Of a stretch of DNA of 64,000 bases, positions 45,303 to 56,868 are shown piece by piece. The position numbers were made by a program, and so were the translations under genes. Positions within the stretch are counted from its first letter, which is position 1; each line of letters starts with the position of its first letter. Under the pieces are notes generated by a model. The model saw nothing but the letters and a program-made list of their open reading frames with translations. It made no database searches and was not told the DNA's origin. This DNA comes from Lenzites betulinus. Lineage: Eukaryota > Basidiomycota > Agaricomycetes > Polyporales > Polyporaceae. The stretch is taken from the NCBI GenBank assembly GCA_022264855.1, contig JABYQU010000008.1:372001-436000 (forward strand), read 5' to 3'.

Positions 45303-45909
45303 GTTCACATTGTTACGCATGTACTGTATCCTGTCCCTGCTCTTGGAATGTACCATATTGTTACGGCTGCTGTTCAAATCGCGTACGGCTTCATTGGGTT
45401 GGGATATGGACGTTCCGGCTGCCTGATACCGCCCAGTGCTCGTGAGCGGAGCAGCCGGGCCGTACTACGCGTACTACGCAGTTACCGGCGTCCGATGCAC
45501 CTTAGCCCCGTCTGCCAGCTCGACCTCCCATCTCCGTCTCCTACCTCCCACCGCTCTTTTCCTGTTGCATGTATCGTATGGCTGGTATCTTCTGGTATCC
45601 CAACCTCTGCTGCGTTACGCACGAATCGTGTATCTTGCAGCAGTAAGTATGCTGCGACGGTCTTCGGATACACACCCAGTATACTAGACGGACAAAGCAA
45701 CCTCGGTTTGGCGAATCTGCGAACAATGTCGCTACCACTGGACGCTGCTGTTCCGGAGCTCGGTAGTATCGCCGGATATGTTCTAGGCACCCACGCGTGT
45801 GAGTGGCACTCCTCCTCACAATATCAATATATACTCGTAAGGACTTTCGACAGCCTCATACACACGCCGCAACCATCACCACCGCTCAAACCTACCTTGA
45901 ATCCATACG
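45303..45909. other. Intergenic between A and C
   Basis: Long plus-strand frames here (from about 45,348) are unspliced read-through with poor composition. No gene is supported. Confidence 0.4.
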
Positions 45910-47205
45910 ATGGTCTTAGTCGAGGACGCGCTCGCTCTCGTGAACGAGAAAGAGATTGCTATCAGGACTGCTTGCTGCGATTTCGATCTCGCGATGAATC
46001 GGTACGGATATCCTTTGTACTTAGTCCTGGTACCGGTACTCATGTTACTTGCCTTACCCTCAGTATGCGACACACCCTCCAGTTGCCTATTGCCCAACAG
46101 GGGTGGCTTTCGGCATTCGCAGACCGCATATCCTTTCTCAACAAGCAGCACCGTTACGCAGTCAAGAACGACATGCAAGCACTCTCGACTCGCCTGCGAC
46201 AGATACACCGCCAGCCTAACACCACTTCCGGTGCGTTATCCTTGGAACATCGTGTCCAGGCAATGGCGAGCGCGGTCGGCGAAGCCAAAGTATTAATGAA
46301 AGAGGTGAGCTCCCGTTCAATATCTCTCTCATGACCTTCCCGTCATCTTCATCCAGGTTGAGGGACTATATGACGCACGAGTTCGTCAGAAAACCCTCGG
46401 CGCCGCCGATCGAGTGCGGCTGTGCCGTGCCATGCCGCGTCTACGACTTGACCTTCAGCAGGCTGTCGACTCCAACTCATCAATCGGGAGCAAGCTCACT
46501 GACTGGAAGATTTGCTTTCGTATCCTTACTTCCGAGGTAAGTTATGACCTTTCTAGTACGTGTCCCATCCAGACTCATTATCGTTGCCTGTCCAGTCGTA
46601 TATGTCTAGATTCCTCGCCACGCTACAATCCTACAAGGTTTCGAAGGTAATCGCGGAGGAGAAGGCTGCTCCCATCTTTGAGCGCATCATCGAGCTCCAG
46701 GAGGCTCGCGATGCCATCATATTCGAAAGTGCTGCGCTCGGAATATCCCACGAAGCGTCCTGGCTCGAGCGTGGTGACCGCGGGATCCGAGATCGCGAGG
46801 TTCGCCGCGAACTGCGCAAGTATGACGACTTGTTGCAGAAGGCCAAGTTACAGCAGGCCGCGCAAGCCGAAGCCCTGAAGCAGGCAGAGGTACGTTCCTC
46901 CTGCTCCTGGTACAAATTTGACGGCTGATTTCCAGCCGCCTAGGATCTGGCCAACTTGGCGTTCTCCCCTGCGAGTCTTCCCGGACCGGACGGCGTTGAT
47001 TTGCCCTTCGACCGCCTACGCGAGGCGTACTCACAATACCAGCAAGTTCAAACTGCTTGCGATACTCTGGAAAATGTGAGTGCGTATCATCTGGCTAAGC
47101 AAATGTCTAACAGCCCGCTAGGCTATCGGCACTCTCATTCAGACCCTCCGAGAGAGCGTCGCGGTTCTGCAAGATGCTTCGCCCGTAACTTCCGGGATCG
47201 TGTAG
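45910..47205 (+). CDS. Cargo gene C (coiled-coil/helical protein, unknown)
   Basis: Start MVLVEDALALVNEKEIAIRT at 45,910. Later exons encode GWLSAFADRISFLNKQHRYA, VQAMASAVGEAKVLMKE, VEGLYDARVRQKTLGAADRV, SYMSRFLATLQSYKVSKVIA, a charged helical exon (REVRRELRKYDDLLQKAKLQ), and the last exons ending LIQTLRESVAVLQDASPVTS at the stop 47,203-47,205. About 370 residues, strongly helical. It resembles C' at both ends. No domain is recognised. Confidence 0.6.
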
Positions 47206-47641
47206 GCAGTGGTCTGATCGTGGCGGAGTTCGATGTTGAATACGTGTCTGTTGCTCGTATATGCTGCTGAATAACAGTTACTGGGTCTTGCGTAGTATGT
47301 GTGGCCGTTTGCGTCGAGTAGCGATGATCATGTTGCCGCGGGCTGTCGTTAAATCGGACAGATGCGAAGGGGTTTTGATCCTCCAAATTGTGCCTATCTG
47401 AGCCTCGTTTTCCATCACTGTGGCGAGCTCACTCAACGACCCTCGACATACCTTGGTTTGCACTGTGACTATCGACCGCTGCACTCGAGGTCACGGTCGC
47501 TGGGCTTCCCAAGGCACGATATTCAGACTATCTACTTCGCGATTCACTGATGACCTTGTTCAGAAGGCTGACAATCGCAGCGCTTCGGGTGAGCTGCTTG
47601 AGCTTTGAGCTCCAGTCCTCTAATGCTGACGACAAAAAGAC

Positions 47642-50600
47642 ATGAGTAACAAGCCCAGCTCCGCAACGGCATGGCGACACAAACGATGGGCACGATTGAG
47701 GGAGACTTTGGCCGACCACCAGGCCAGCTCAATCGCAGTCCCGTCAAATCCAGGTGGTTCGGCACGGACGGAAATCTCTCTGGTTAAGAGGGAACCGTCG
47801 CAGAGCAATTGCGACCCTTCCCAGAAGCCATCTCTGTCACGTCCCCCTTCCCCTATCCCCGCTGCTCCATCTGCCCCCCCACCGAAGGTCGCGTCCCGCC
47901 TGGACGATCTTCTCCATATCCATCTTGCATTCCTCCAAGGGATGGTCTCCTTTTCCGCGCCGAGACACATACTGCATTTCATCCTGAGCCCTCCCAAGGA
48001 AGGAGCGTTTGAACCCTGGAGCGTTCAATCTGGCAATCCGTGCAATAGCGGCAAGTGTTCTCTGCTCCCGAATGCGTCTCAGAATGGCCACTTCCTCGAA
48101 TATCAAAATTGGCTCACGGCAACATATATCTTCTTGAAATCCATAGATACCGAGCACGACAAGGAAGTCGACACCTACAGGCGCGGTCTGACAACCCAAG
48201 TACTTGAAGAACTAGATCGTCTCGAAAGCCTCAAAGAGTGGGAGTGGGAGAGGCAAGCCACGGCGTCGCCTGACACCAGTGCTGATCATCATGAATCGCG
48301 ATTCATGATTAATACCGGTGCGTCCCGCAGTATGACTTTGTACTTCAACTGAGCCTACCACCGTCATGTAGATAGTCACAACGCTGTTCGGTGGAAATCG
48401 TGGACGGCCGAATCTACTCCTGTTCACGCTTATTCCGTCGTGTCTGCGACCTCAAATCTACTCCTCGGAATCTCTCGAAAGTCCACTGGTATATTGATGG
48501 GTGGACTACGGAGCACCATCCGACTAGCCCTGGAGTACGCACGAGCACCGGATCCGCTGCTTCCGCGGGACCATCGTCTTCTTCGACAGCTCGCTCGGGA
48601 TCCTCGAACTGTTCTTAGAGCCCTGGATCTCGATCCTCACATCACGACCTACAATTGCTGTTCCCAGTGCTTTGCTTTGTATGATCTCAGCGTCCCAACT
48701 CCCCTCACATGCACCGAACGCGCAGCGCCTGAGAGCCCCCCATGTGGTGCAAAACTTCTTCGTCGACGAAATATTGGCGGACGCAGCATATCCTTCCCAG
48801 TCCGCAAGTATCTCCACCAATCGCTCAAACACTGGCTGGCCCGGATGCTATGCCGTGAGGATATCGAGGAGTGGTTACAACGTCGTCGTTGGAACGATGG
48901 GAGTGTCCGCGTACCTATGCGGGATATCTTCGATGGAATTGCACTGCAGTCCCTCCTCGGTCCCGAAGCGGGTACCGCCTTCTTGGACGCTCCTCCGCAC
49001 GAGCTGCGACTCATATTCTCCCTCTCTGCCGACGGCTTCAATCCGTACCAGATGAAGGAGGCGAAGCACACAGTCACCAGTACGGCGATCTATATGATCT
49101 GCCTGAACCTTCCAGAACACTTGCGTTACCTCCCCGAGAATCTCTACTTGGTCGGCGTCGTCCCTGGTCCTACTAAGCCTTCTACCACTCAAATCAATCA
49201 CTTCCTAAAGCTCGTCGTAGACGACTTTCTCGACTTCTGGGCACCGGGAGTGCAGTATACGAAAACGGCTCTCAGACCTCAGGGACGGCTGGTACGCGCG
49301 GCGATTGTCCCGTTGGTTGCGGATCTGCTCGCGGCTCGACAACTTTCTGGTTTCGGACCTCATAATCACAGTCGTGTCCTCTGCAGTGTTTGCACGGCGC
49401 TCGCCGAAGACGTCGAAAACACGGATCCGGAAACCTTCGAGCCACGCAACCTGCAACAACATCGCGCTCACGCACAGGCTTGGTTAGACGCCCCAACGAC
49501 GTTTGACCGCGAGAAGCTTTTCGAGCGGACTGGGATCAGATATACTCAGCTCCTCCGCCTAGAGTATTGGAACCCGTTCCTGTATACTGTGGTCGATACC
49601 ATGCACAACCTTTATCTGGGCCTTCTACAGCGCCATGTCCGCGTAATCTGGGGAATAAACGTGGATATCGAAGACGGCGACGCGTCGGGCCTTACCTCGA
49701 CCTCGGTCCCCCCACGTCCGTCAGAGGAGAAGATGGCGCAAGGCACAAGTCTCCTACTCAACGCGCGTGCGGAGCAGTTGCGCCTTGCAGGCAAGGCTGT
49801 GCTGTATCACTTGTGTCTCGATCGTGGCATACGACGCGCCGGCACTGTCTCTCAGCTGGTGAAAAACTTGGTTGCGTGGGTACGAAATACGAGTTCCACG
49901 CGTGCGAAAGGCTGTTAACACATCCACGTTCATAGCGCAAGAAGGAGGCATTCCCGATTGAGCGACAATCACAACAAGTACTCGACGCAGGTTAGTCGCG
50001 ACACTTCGTCGATTCCTTCTCGTCGGTTCTACGTGATGTTTGCTTACTAAGATGCTGCCCTAGATGACAAACTTGCGTCTCTGTACGGAGACGAGCTCAC
50101 CCCCGCGATTCGAGCTGCCGAGAAGACTCTCCATGGGGCCAAAGCGTCTACCGCTCTTGCGCGCAAAAAGAAGGACGTCTTACAACGGATGTGCGCTGCA
50201 CGCACTCTCGACTCCAACGGCTCTAAGGAGCTACTCGCCAGACGACTCCTAGCTTGGGTCAGTAGACTCGGAGTGTTTTTAAGTATGATGTCTATACCAA
50301 CTTACATTCTATTTCAGCTAGACGAAGAAAAGCTTTCCGATACGTTGGGAAACCTTGTCAGTTATTTCGTCCGAGCACAAACTTTCTATACAGCTCACTG
50401 TCTTGTTAGATCCTGTCAGGTACTCCGGACGAGAATGCTGTTCGTAAATTCACCTGTGCCGGTAATGTTCTGAGTATAGATTGAAGCAAACTCATTGACA
50501 GCCCAATCCGGAGCCAACGGTCCAAGGATCCCGAGAGCACGATGCAAATACCCTTCGTCGTCAGGCGAGTGCACGCTATTCTGGTTGGTCGACAGCGAAG

Positions 50601-52045
50601 TTGACATGGTAATCTCGCATTAGGACCCGACGAGCGACATATCCGAGGGTGTTATCAGACACAACCAGGAAGCTATAGGCCGAGATACCCTCGATGCGTA
50701 TATGGAAGATCGAGCCTGCATGCAGCTGCCGAGCTGGGTGAATGCTCCGCCGGTCGCGTTCGGCACGAAACAGCACGGGAAGTTGAGCGCAGATCAATGG
50801 CGCACCCTGTGCATCATCAATCTCCCACTCACCCTCACCAGAACGTGGAGCTTCCAAGAGCCACGCCGCGTGAAAATGTTGGAGAACTTTCTAGAGGTTG
50901 TAGAAGCTATCGAAACATACGGTCTTCTGGAGATCGACGAGCGGCAGATCGCCGATGCAGAGCGACTGATGCGCAGGTATCTGGAAGGTATCAAAGAGCT
51001 CTACCACGGCACGAAGATTCAGCCGAATCATCATCTTGCCCTCCATATCGGCGTATTTCTCCGACTTTTTGGACCAGTTCACTCTTGGCGGTCATTTGCG
51101 TTCGAGCGTTTCAACTTCTATCTACAGTCGATCAACACGAATATGACGTTCGGTGAGCACCCCGGCGCGTGCGCGCGCGTTAAGGCACTTTCGACGATTA
51201 ATTATATCTCATACCTTGCAGGCGAACTCGAGATGACGTTCATGATGCATAGCTGTCGTGCCGCAAACCTGCGCCCACTTCTTCGTAGCCCAGCCGTACA
51301 ACGTTTCATGCACGAATTTTCCAAAAGCCTCTCAGCTGCCGACGGTGATGACCGCCGGGGAATGCGCCTTGACGCAATTTTACGCTCGACAACAGAAGAC
51401 ACTTCGCTGCCACAAGCTCGTCCATTCAAAAGCTCGCGACCTGCACCCCTAGAAGACGAAGTCTATGCGGCTCTCTTGGAGAGACTCTCCCTGCCGGGAC
51501 AAGATTGCGTCTACATGGATGAACGGCAATTCTATGTCGAGCGTCCCCCCGGAAAGCGCCCTCTTCCTCGCGTCGCGGTCCTGTGCTCGTCTATACCGAT
51601 ATCGGGCGTACTCTATAAGCCCTCTACCAGAGCTGCAGGAGACGGTAATATCATGTTCCGGCATCCCCTTCTCGGATCCAACCCACAACCCGGTCACATC
51701 GAAAAGATCATTCTTCACACGCGCCAGGATACCGGTGGCAAGGATATCTCGGAGAGTTTCATATACGTCAAACGCCTCAAGGCCCTCAACGCTCTCGACG
51801 CGTCTCTTGACCCTTTTCGTAGGTATCCCACTGTCGGAGGCCGACTCTACTACCGGTCGTTCGAAGACAAGACTTTGGTGCTTCGTGCGTGGGACATCAT
51901 CTCTCACTTCGCCTCAACAACTATGGATCACCTTGTGGTGCAAGTTCCAGGTGCCCTGGACGCGACGAAACACCATCCGTGCAGGATCAGCAAACCCTGT
52001 GTGCATGTTCGCCCTCTAGATAGGGTACGTCAAAGCTGCTTGTAA
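47642..52045 (+). CDS. TNP2-type transposase of a CACTA/EnSpm element
   Basis: Start MSNKPSSATAWRHKRWARLR. A 5' exon to about 48,315 is followed by an intron and a long exon with LVGVVPGPTKPSTTQINHFL, the TNP2 signature. The likely DDE residues are D in LSADGFNPYQ, D in VDTMHNLYLGL and E in FAFERFNFYLQSINTN (about 51,100). Between the second and third lies an insertion with a SAP-like helix pair (KKDVLQRMCAARTLDSNGSK, about 50,170-50,260). Introns are canonical (for example donor at GTACGA near 49,881). I see no inactivating stop or frameshift once introns are removed. Roughly 1,250 residues. It lies near the right end of the 30.5-kb element and probably mobilised it. Confidence 0.85.
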
Positions 52046-53590
52046 TGAACCACCGGTACTGATCATGCGGCTATACAAACAGCTCTTACGGGATCTGCGC
52101 GAACCAGACGGCGCAGACACAGAGGAGTCCACGCAAGCGTCGTCGTGACTTGGGCGCATCCACATGCTGTAGAGGTAGTCGATCACGGCGAGATACAAAT
52201 TCGTGGACGTCAGAGGCATGTTAGGTACACCGCAGCGATGACTGGTTTATGAACAGATGTATATGGATCAAGAACCAAACTCTGGAATCCCGTGCTCAGC
52301 GCTCAGCGTTCGAAGACTGAGCTGCACCCATATGTATCCGGGAGGCGATTCGACATTCCAGCCTCCCCTAAATCACCATTCAGCGGGCTACAGACGCCCG
52401 CTTGATGGGCGCGTGTCGGCCATGACTCCGCGCTCGCACACCTAGACTCCAACCACATCCTACGATACGGTTGACAGTACCCCTGCTGCTCAAAACAGGC
52501 ATCGGGCGACGGGACTAGCGCGCGGGCGGCGCATGTAAGGCCGAGCTTCGACCCTGGTAGCGCGTTGGATAGTGAACACTACGCTGCGGTCGAGTAGTGA
52601 GTGGAATGCGGCGTCAGGTACGTTCGGAAAAAGGGTCTCGTCTCTACCCTTATAAGCTAATACGGAATCACAGCTCGTATTCTGAATCAGCCATCCAAAC
52701 GTGCGAGTAAACTCACGGCAGATGCATGAATCAACTGGGAGAGAGTATGCCTGGGGAACACAAGTATGTCAGGCAGCCTCCGTCTCCTTACGTGCAGAAG
52801 TATCAAATCAGTATGTTGTCCTCGGTATGAGGGTGTCGTCGCCTATCGCCGCATACTTATGTTCCTCAAGACACCGACGGTCGTGTTCGCGCTGATCGAC
52901 GACATCGACTCGGCGGACTCGGACTTCACCGACGATATGGACAGATTCCAGTGCATGGAGGTCCCGTGAGTGACCGTGGCGACGTGGATCGCACTCCTTG
53001 AAGGTATGTATATTGATACGGTGTCGTGCAATCTTATGCACTTCTAAGCTCCCGCTCCGGACTCGCCCCGCGAGAGCGCATCTGACTAGCCTCATCAAAG
53101 CCACACGGTGAACCCTCCCCCCGAATTCCTACCCGCGGACAGTGCCGGATATCGCACAGGTGCGCTCCCGCGTCCGTCTTCAATGCTGTTACGAGAAACT
53201 TATCGAACATTACCAGTGGTTGGACTTGCGATGACGATAACACTACGACTCGAGCATATATGCATGACAGCGAGACGCTTTGGAGCTCGGCCAGATGCTG
53301 TATAAATACGTAGGCGGCCCCGCGGTCAGTAACATCATACTCACCTCGTTCGTGGTAGGCTCGTCGCCTGGACATCCAGATCCTCTCCGCATGTACCCAC
53401 TGCCACCGTATTCCAATCGATATCTCCGACTCCCTTCACTCACTGTTCTCCCTACTCCTTCAACCCCTTCGCCTGCCTATCGTCGACCTATATCATTTTG
53501 ACTAGCGCTTCATCACTCTAACTACGATTCTCTACGAGAGTCGCTTCACGAATCATCCAACGAGTCGTAAGAGGATTGCTGACCCGATTC
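52046..53590. other. No gene supported between transposase and right end
   Basis: Short frames on both strands (for example 52,216-52,016, 53,104-52,808, 53,375-53,034, all minus) show some protein-like composition but no splice-supported model. Near 53,545 the sequence TCACGAATCATCCAACGAGTCGTA resembles one just inside the left end (24,210). Confidence 0.4.
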
Positions 53591-54160
53591 TTGGTTGGAA
53601 TCGCGTGTTGCCATGTTCCCGTTGACAATATGACACATATTCCTGCCATATTCACTCGTCGAACACGGTGGGAATATGACGGGAATATGTTAAATGTTCG
53701 TTTACCCTTTTTTGGCATGTTTCCCCGACAAAAACGGCGAAATTGTAATATATTTTGGTGCCATTTTGACTTCGGAAACATGGCGAGGAACATTGTGGGA
53801 ACATGTGGAATATTGTGAGGCGTGTTTTCGCAGAGAACGTGGCCACGATATCGCGAGAACATATACAATATTACCCATGCCATGTTCTCCGCATGTTTCT
53901 CGCGAAACAATGGCACAAATGTACGATAAATTTCCCCCGTTCTGCCTCAGAAAACATGGCACCGCAACATTGCGATGTCTTTCGAAACACTCTCGCCATA
54001 TTCTCCGAGCCAAAACGTCAGATAAATGCCACAAAAATATCCAATTATCCCTCCATGTTCATTGTCATGGGCCTGCCCTAAACATCACGCTGATTTTTTA
54101 TCATTCTCTGTCATATTTCTGTCATGTTTTTCTCGAAGAAATTGCACAATGCCCCCTGTG
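53591..54160 (+). repeat. Right subterminal repeat / MITE-like copy
   Basis: The core at about 53,639-54,067 is identical to the left copy and in the same (direct) orientation. The inner end is divergent and lacks the terminal motif; the outer end is intact (AATGCCCCCTGTG ending at 54,160). Confidence 0.75.
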
Positions 54161-55071
54161 AATTGGAACTTGCACTGCGTGTGATCTAGGCGCGCAAGAT
54201 CTGATCTGCGATCGCAGTGGGTCCTCTCGACGTCCTGTTCCTCGTCTCTCTCTCAGACCACGCTAGTACTGGCGCATATTCGAATATCCCTCGAGGTTGA
54301 AACCACAAGCAGCAGAAACAATATGCCATACTCTTTGGAAAGTCCCCGATCTCAGACGACTATGCGTAACATGTCCCGACGTCTATCGTGTACACGGTTA
54401 TCTCACGGCGATGAAGCGTAAGCTGCACTGCTACTGATATGTTCAAGGACAATCTCATAGACATCGATGCATCCGCACGATCATCCCTGGAGGGATGCCG
54501 CGGTCTCAAAAACACGGCCGGAGCGGGTATGTCGATTGCGCATGCCTTACGCCGACAAGCATGTCATCGGCGCGGCCGCCCGCGCCGTGTTGTCCCTGTG
54601 CGAATCCAGGTCCCGCGCTCCCCGACGTACCCGAAGGCTGGCAAGCCATCCGAGACGTGCTCAGTCGGCGCGCCCTCCGCATGGGCCCGCGCGCGCACTC
54701 GCAAAAAATGCGGTGAGCGATATGATTGTGCAGGGACAAGACTGCAGGGAGGTGAACATCCTCCTCGGGCGTTTGGCGCGGGAGGATCGGCTCACGGAAC
54801 AGTTGCGGTATGCACTGACAAGCAGATCGCAGACAGTATCCGGGCCCGACCGCGCAGCTCCCCCGCCCCCCCTCGACTCTCCTTGCCGCTCGGGATCGCA
54901 CGCCACCCTTTGTCCTCCCACCTTCCTGTCCTCACATCCACGCGGCGCCTCGTGTTTCACCGCAGCCGGTGACGCGCCCTATCGCGCGGTATAAAGCATT
55001 CGCTTCTGACCACGCGGGCCCCTGCCCGCCCTTCCGTTTGCTGCTTCGGCCGCTCCCATCCTTAGATTCTC
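54161..55071. other. Intergenic; promoter side of the RTA1-like gene
   Basis: GC-rich, with overlapping frames on both strands (54,439-54,994) that have biased, non-conserved composition. No gene is supported. Confidence 0.45.
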
Positions 55072-56603
55072 ATGGCCATCCAAGAACTGACGTCTGTCTT
55101 CGGTGTGACCGCCAGTAAGTCGCACAATTGGTCCAAAAATATGATGTACTAACCTTCGTCTTAGGGGCAGAAGTTAACGCCCACCATTTGCTCTACGGCT
55201 ATGTCCCTACCGAATGGATCTGCATCCTTTTCATCGTACTCTTCAGCATAACCACAGGCATGTGCCCCGTACACTCATACGCCGTGTCCATACTTAACAT
55301 GATCACTCTCAGTCATTCATATCGGACAGGCAGTATGGTCCCGCCTTTGGTGGCTATTTGGCACCGCTGCTCTCGCCGGGCTGATTGAGATCATTGGCTG
55401 GGGCGGCCGGACATGGTCCAGTATATCGCCCACGCTCCTTGACCCCTTCCTCATGCAGTGCGCACGCCGTTTCTTGCTGTGCCAGTGTACCCTTAGGATG
55501 CCACTCACTCGAGAATGTTTTCTCTCAGAATCACTACGACCATTATTGCTCCAACTCCTCTCATTGCCGCCAACTTCGTAATCCTGGGGCAGATCATCAG
55601 ACGTCTTGGACAGCAATACAGCCGCCTCAGCGCGATGTGGTGTGCGACTTACATCCTCTTACCGCTCCTCCTCTTGCTTTGCTGACTTGTTCGGTGCAGA
55701 CACTATTATCTTCTGCTCATGTGTATGCGCCCGTTTGCACGCTTACAACACCTCGACCCGCTGACCGATACGTAGGATCTCATCGCACTCATCGTCCAAG
55801 CCATCGGCGGTGCGAAGGCCTCCGGCGCCGTCCAAAATAACGAGGACCCCAACCCTGTCCGTTTTAACCGCTCATGTTTCACCTTACTCGCCGATCTAAC
55901 GTCGCTTTGCACAGGGCGGGCACATCATGCTGGGCGGCATCGCGTTCCAGCTCGGTACGCCGTCCCTATCTCCTCCAACGTAATCTGCTTTACTCACCCC
56001 AGCATTGCCGGACAGCTGCGGTATCCATTTACATGATTCTCGCCGCCGAGTTCCTGCTGCGCTACCACCTCGACAAGCCGTACCACCGCAAGGGCGAGGT
56101 GCTGCCGAAGAGCTTCGCCCTCGACCGGGGCGTCAAGCTCATGATCGTCGGCCTCGTATTCGACGGTCTCTTCATCCTGATTCGGTGTGTACTTTGTCGG
56201 CAGCCTCCGTCACCGCGGTTACTGACTTTTTGACATCGGCACAGGTCGATCTACCGTACCATCGTAAGCGTCGCTGCGCACAGAATCTCCGCTATCCGAC
56301 GTCACTGACGCGTCTCGCAACCAGGAACTGACGAACGGCTGGGGCGGCCGTATCATCCACACGCAGGTCTACTTCAGTGAGTTTCAGTCGCACACCCACG
56401 CCGCCTGTGAAGACGGAACGAGGATCGGATAATTGATGGTCCGTCCCACAGACGTGCTCGACGGCACGATGATTGTCCTTGCGATGTTCACCCTCAACTT
56501 CTTCCACCCCGGGTTTCTTTTGGGCAAGGCCGACCGCTGGAACTCCAAGCAGCCGAGCGAGGCCGGCTCGGAGACCCCGCGCGAATCCAAAGAACGCGTT
56601 TAG
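55072..56603 (+). CDS. RTA1-like seven-helix membrane protein
   Basis: Start MAIQELTSVFGVTA at 55,072. Short exons then encode successive membrane helices: LYGYVPTEWICILFIVLFSI, SRLWWLFGTAALAGLIEIIG, then PLIAANFVILGQIIRRLGQQ and a segment ending DLIALIVQAIGGAKA. They continue with GGHIMLGGIAFQ, YMILAAEFLLRYHLDKPYHR, KLMIVGLVFDGLFILIRSIY and a last helix near DGTMIVLAMFTLNFFHPGF. The GYVPTEW opening, the GGHIMLGGIAFQ helix and the order of helices are typical of the RTA1/lipid-translocating exporter family (plasma membrane or ER; linked in yeast to 7-aminocholesterol and sphingoid-base resistance). About 310 residues and eight or nine exons. The substrate is not predictable. Confidence 0.85.
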
Positions 56604-56868
56604 ACCGCGCACCTTAATCTTCACCTCCGTTCTCTCACACTATATCACGTTTCATTCGGACAGATCGCAGTGGCGCGCACGCGCAGTAGGCCCAGGCGTA
56701 CATACTGGTATTACTTTGAATATAGACGTAGCATATACTTACAGTGTCCTAGCGCACCCGGAACCAGTGGAATGTTGTATGACCAGTCGCGCACCCGATA
56801 ATGGAAATCGGACCTGATATCTGCCACGACGATCACTCCAAGAGACTGCGACAAGCGTCCGATATAAC

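Larger units (their letters stand above)
23636..54160. mobile_element. Giant (30.5-kb) CACTA-type element with gene cargo
   Basis: Both ends carry the same perfect 13-bp inverted terminus, CACAGGGGGCATT at 23,636 and AATGCCCCCTGTG ending at 54,160, followed inward by about 25 more imperfectly matching bases. The trinucleotide AAT stands just outside each end (23,633-23,635 and 54,161-54,163). CAC-initial termini and 3-bp duplications are typical of CACTA/EnSpm elements, and a TNP2-type transposase is encoded inside at 47.6-52.0 kb. Subterminal stretches of about 0.5 kb are rich in ACATG-containing motifs in both orientations, as in CACTA subterminal repeats. The cargo is unrecognised genes, while flanking genes are conserved ones. 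Alternative: two MITE copies that happen to flank the block. Confidence 0.6.

Noticed and set aside
26778..47205. Mating-type (HD1/HD2) locus, suggested by divergent gene pairs
   Set aside because: No homeodomain motif (WFxNxR) is visible in A, B or C, and no pheromone-receptor gene is present.
23636..54160. Starship element
   Set aside because: No DUF3435 tyrosine recombinase is seen at either end; inverted termini, AAT duplication and a TNP2 transposase fit CACTA better.
54439..54994. Overlapping long frames upstream of the RTA1-like gene
   Set aside because: All frames on both strands are open because of high GC; composition is not protein-like and no intron signals support them.
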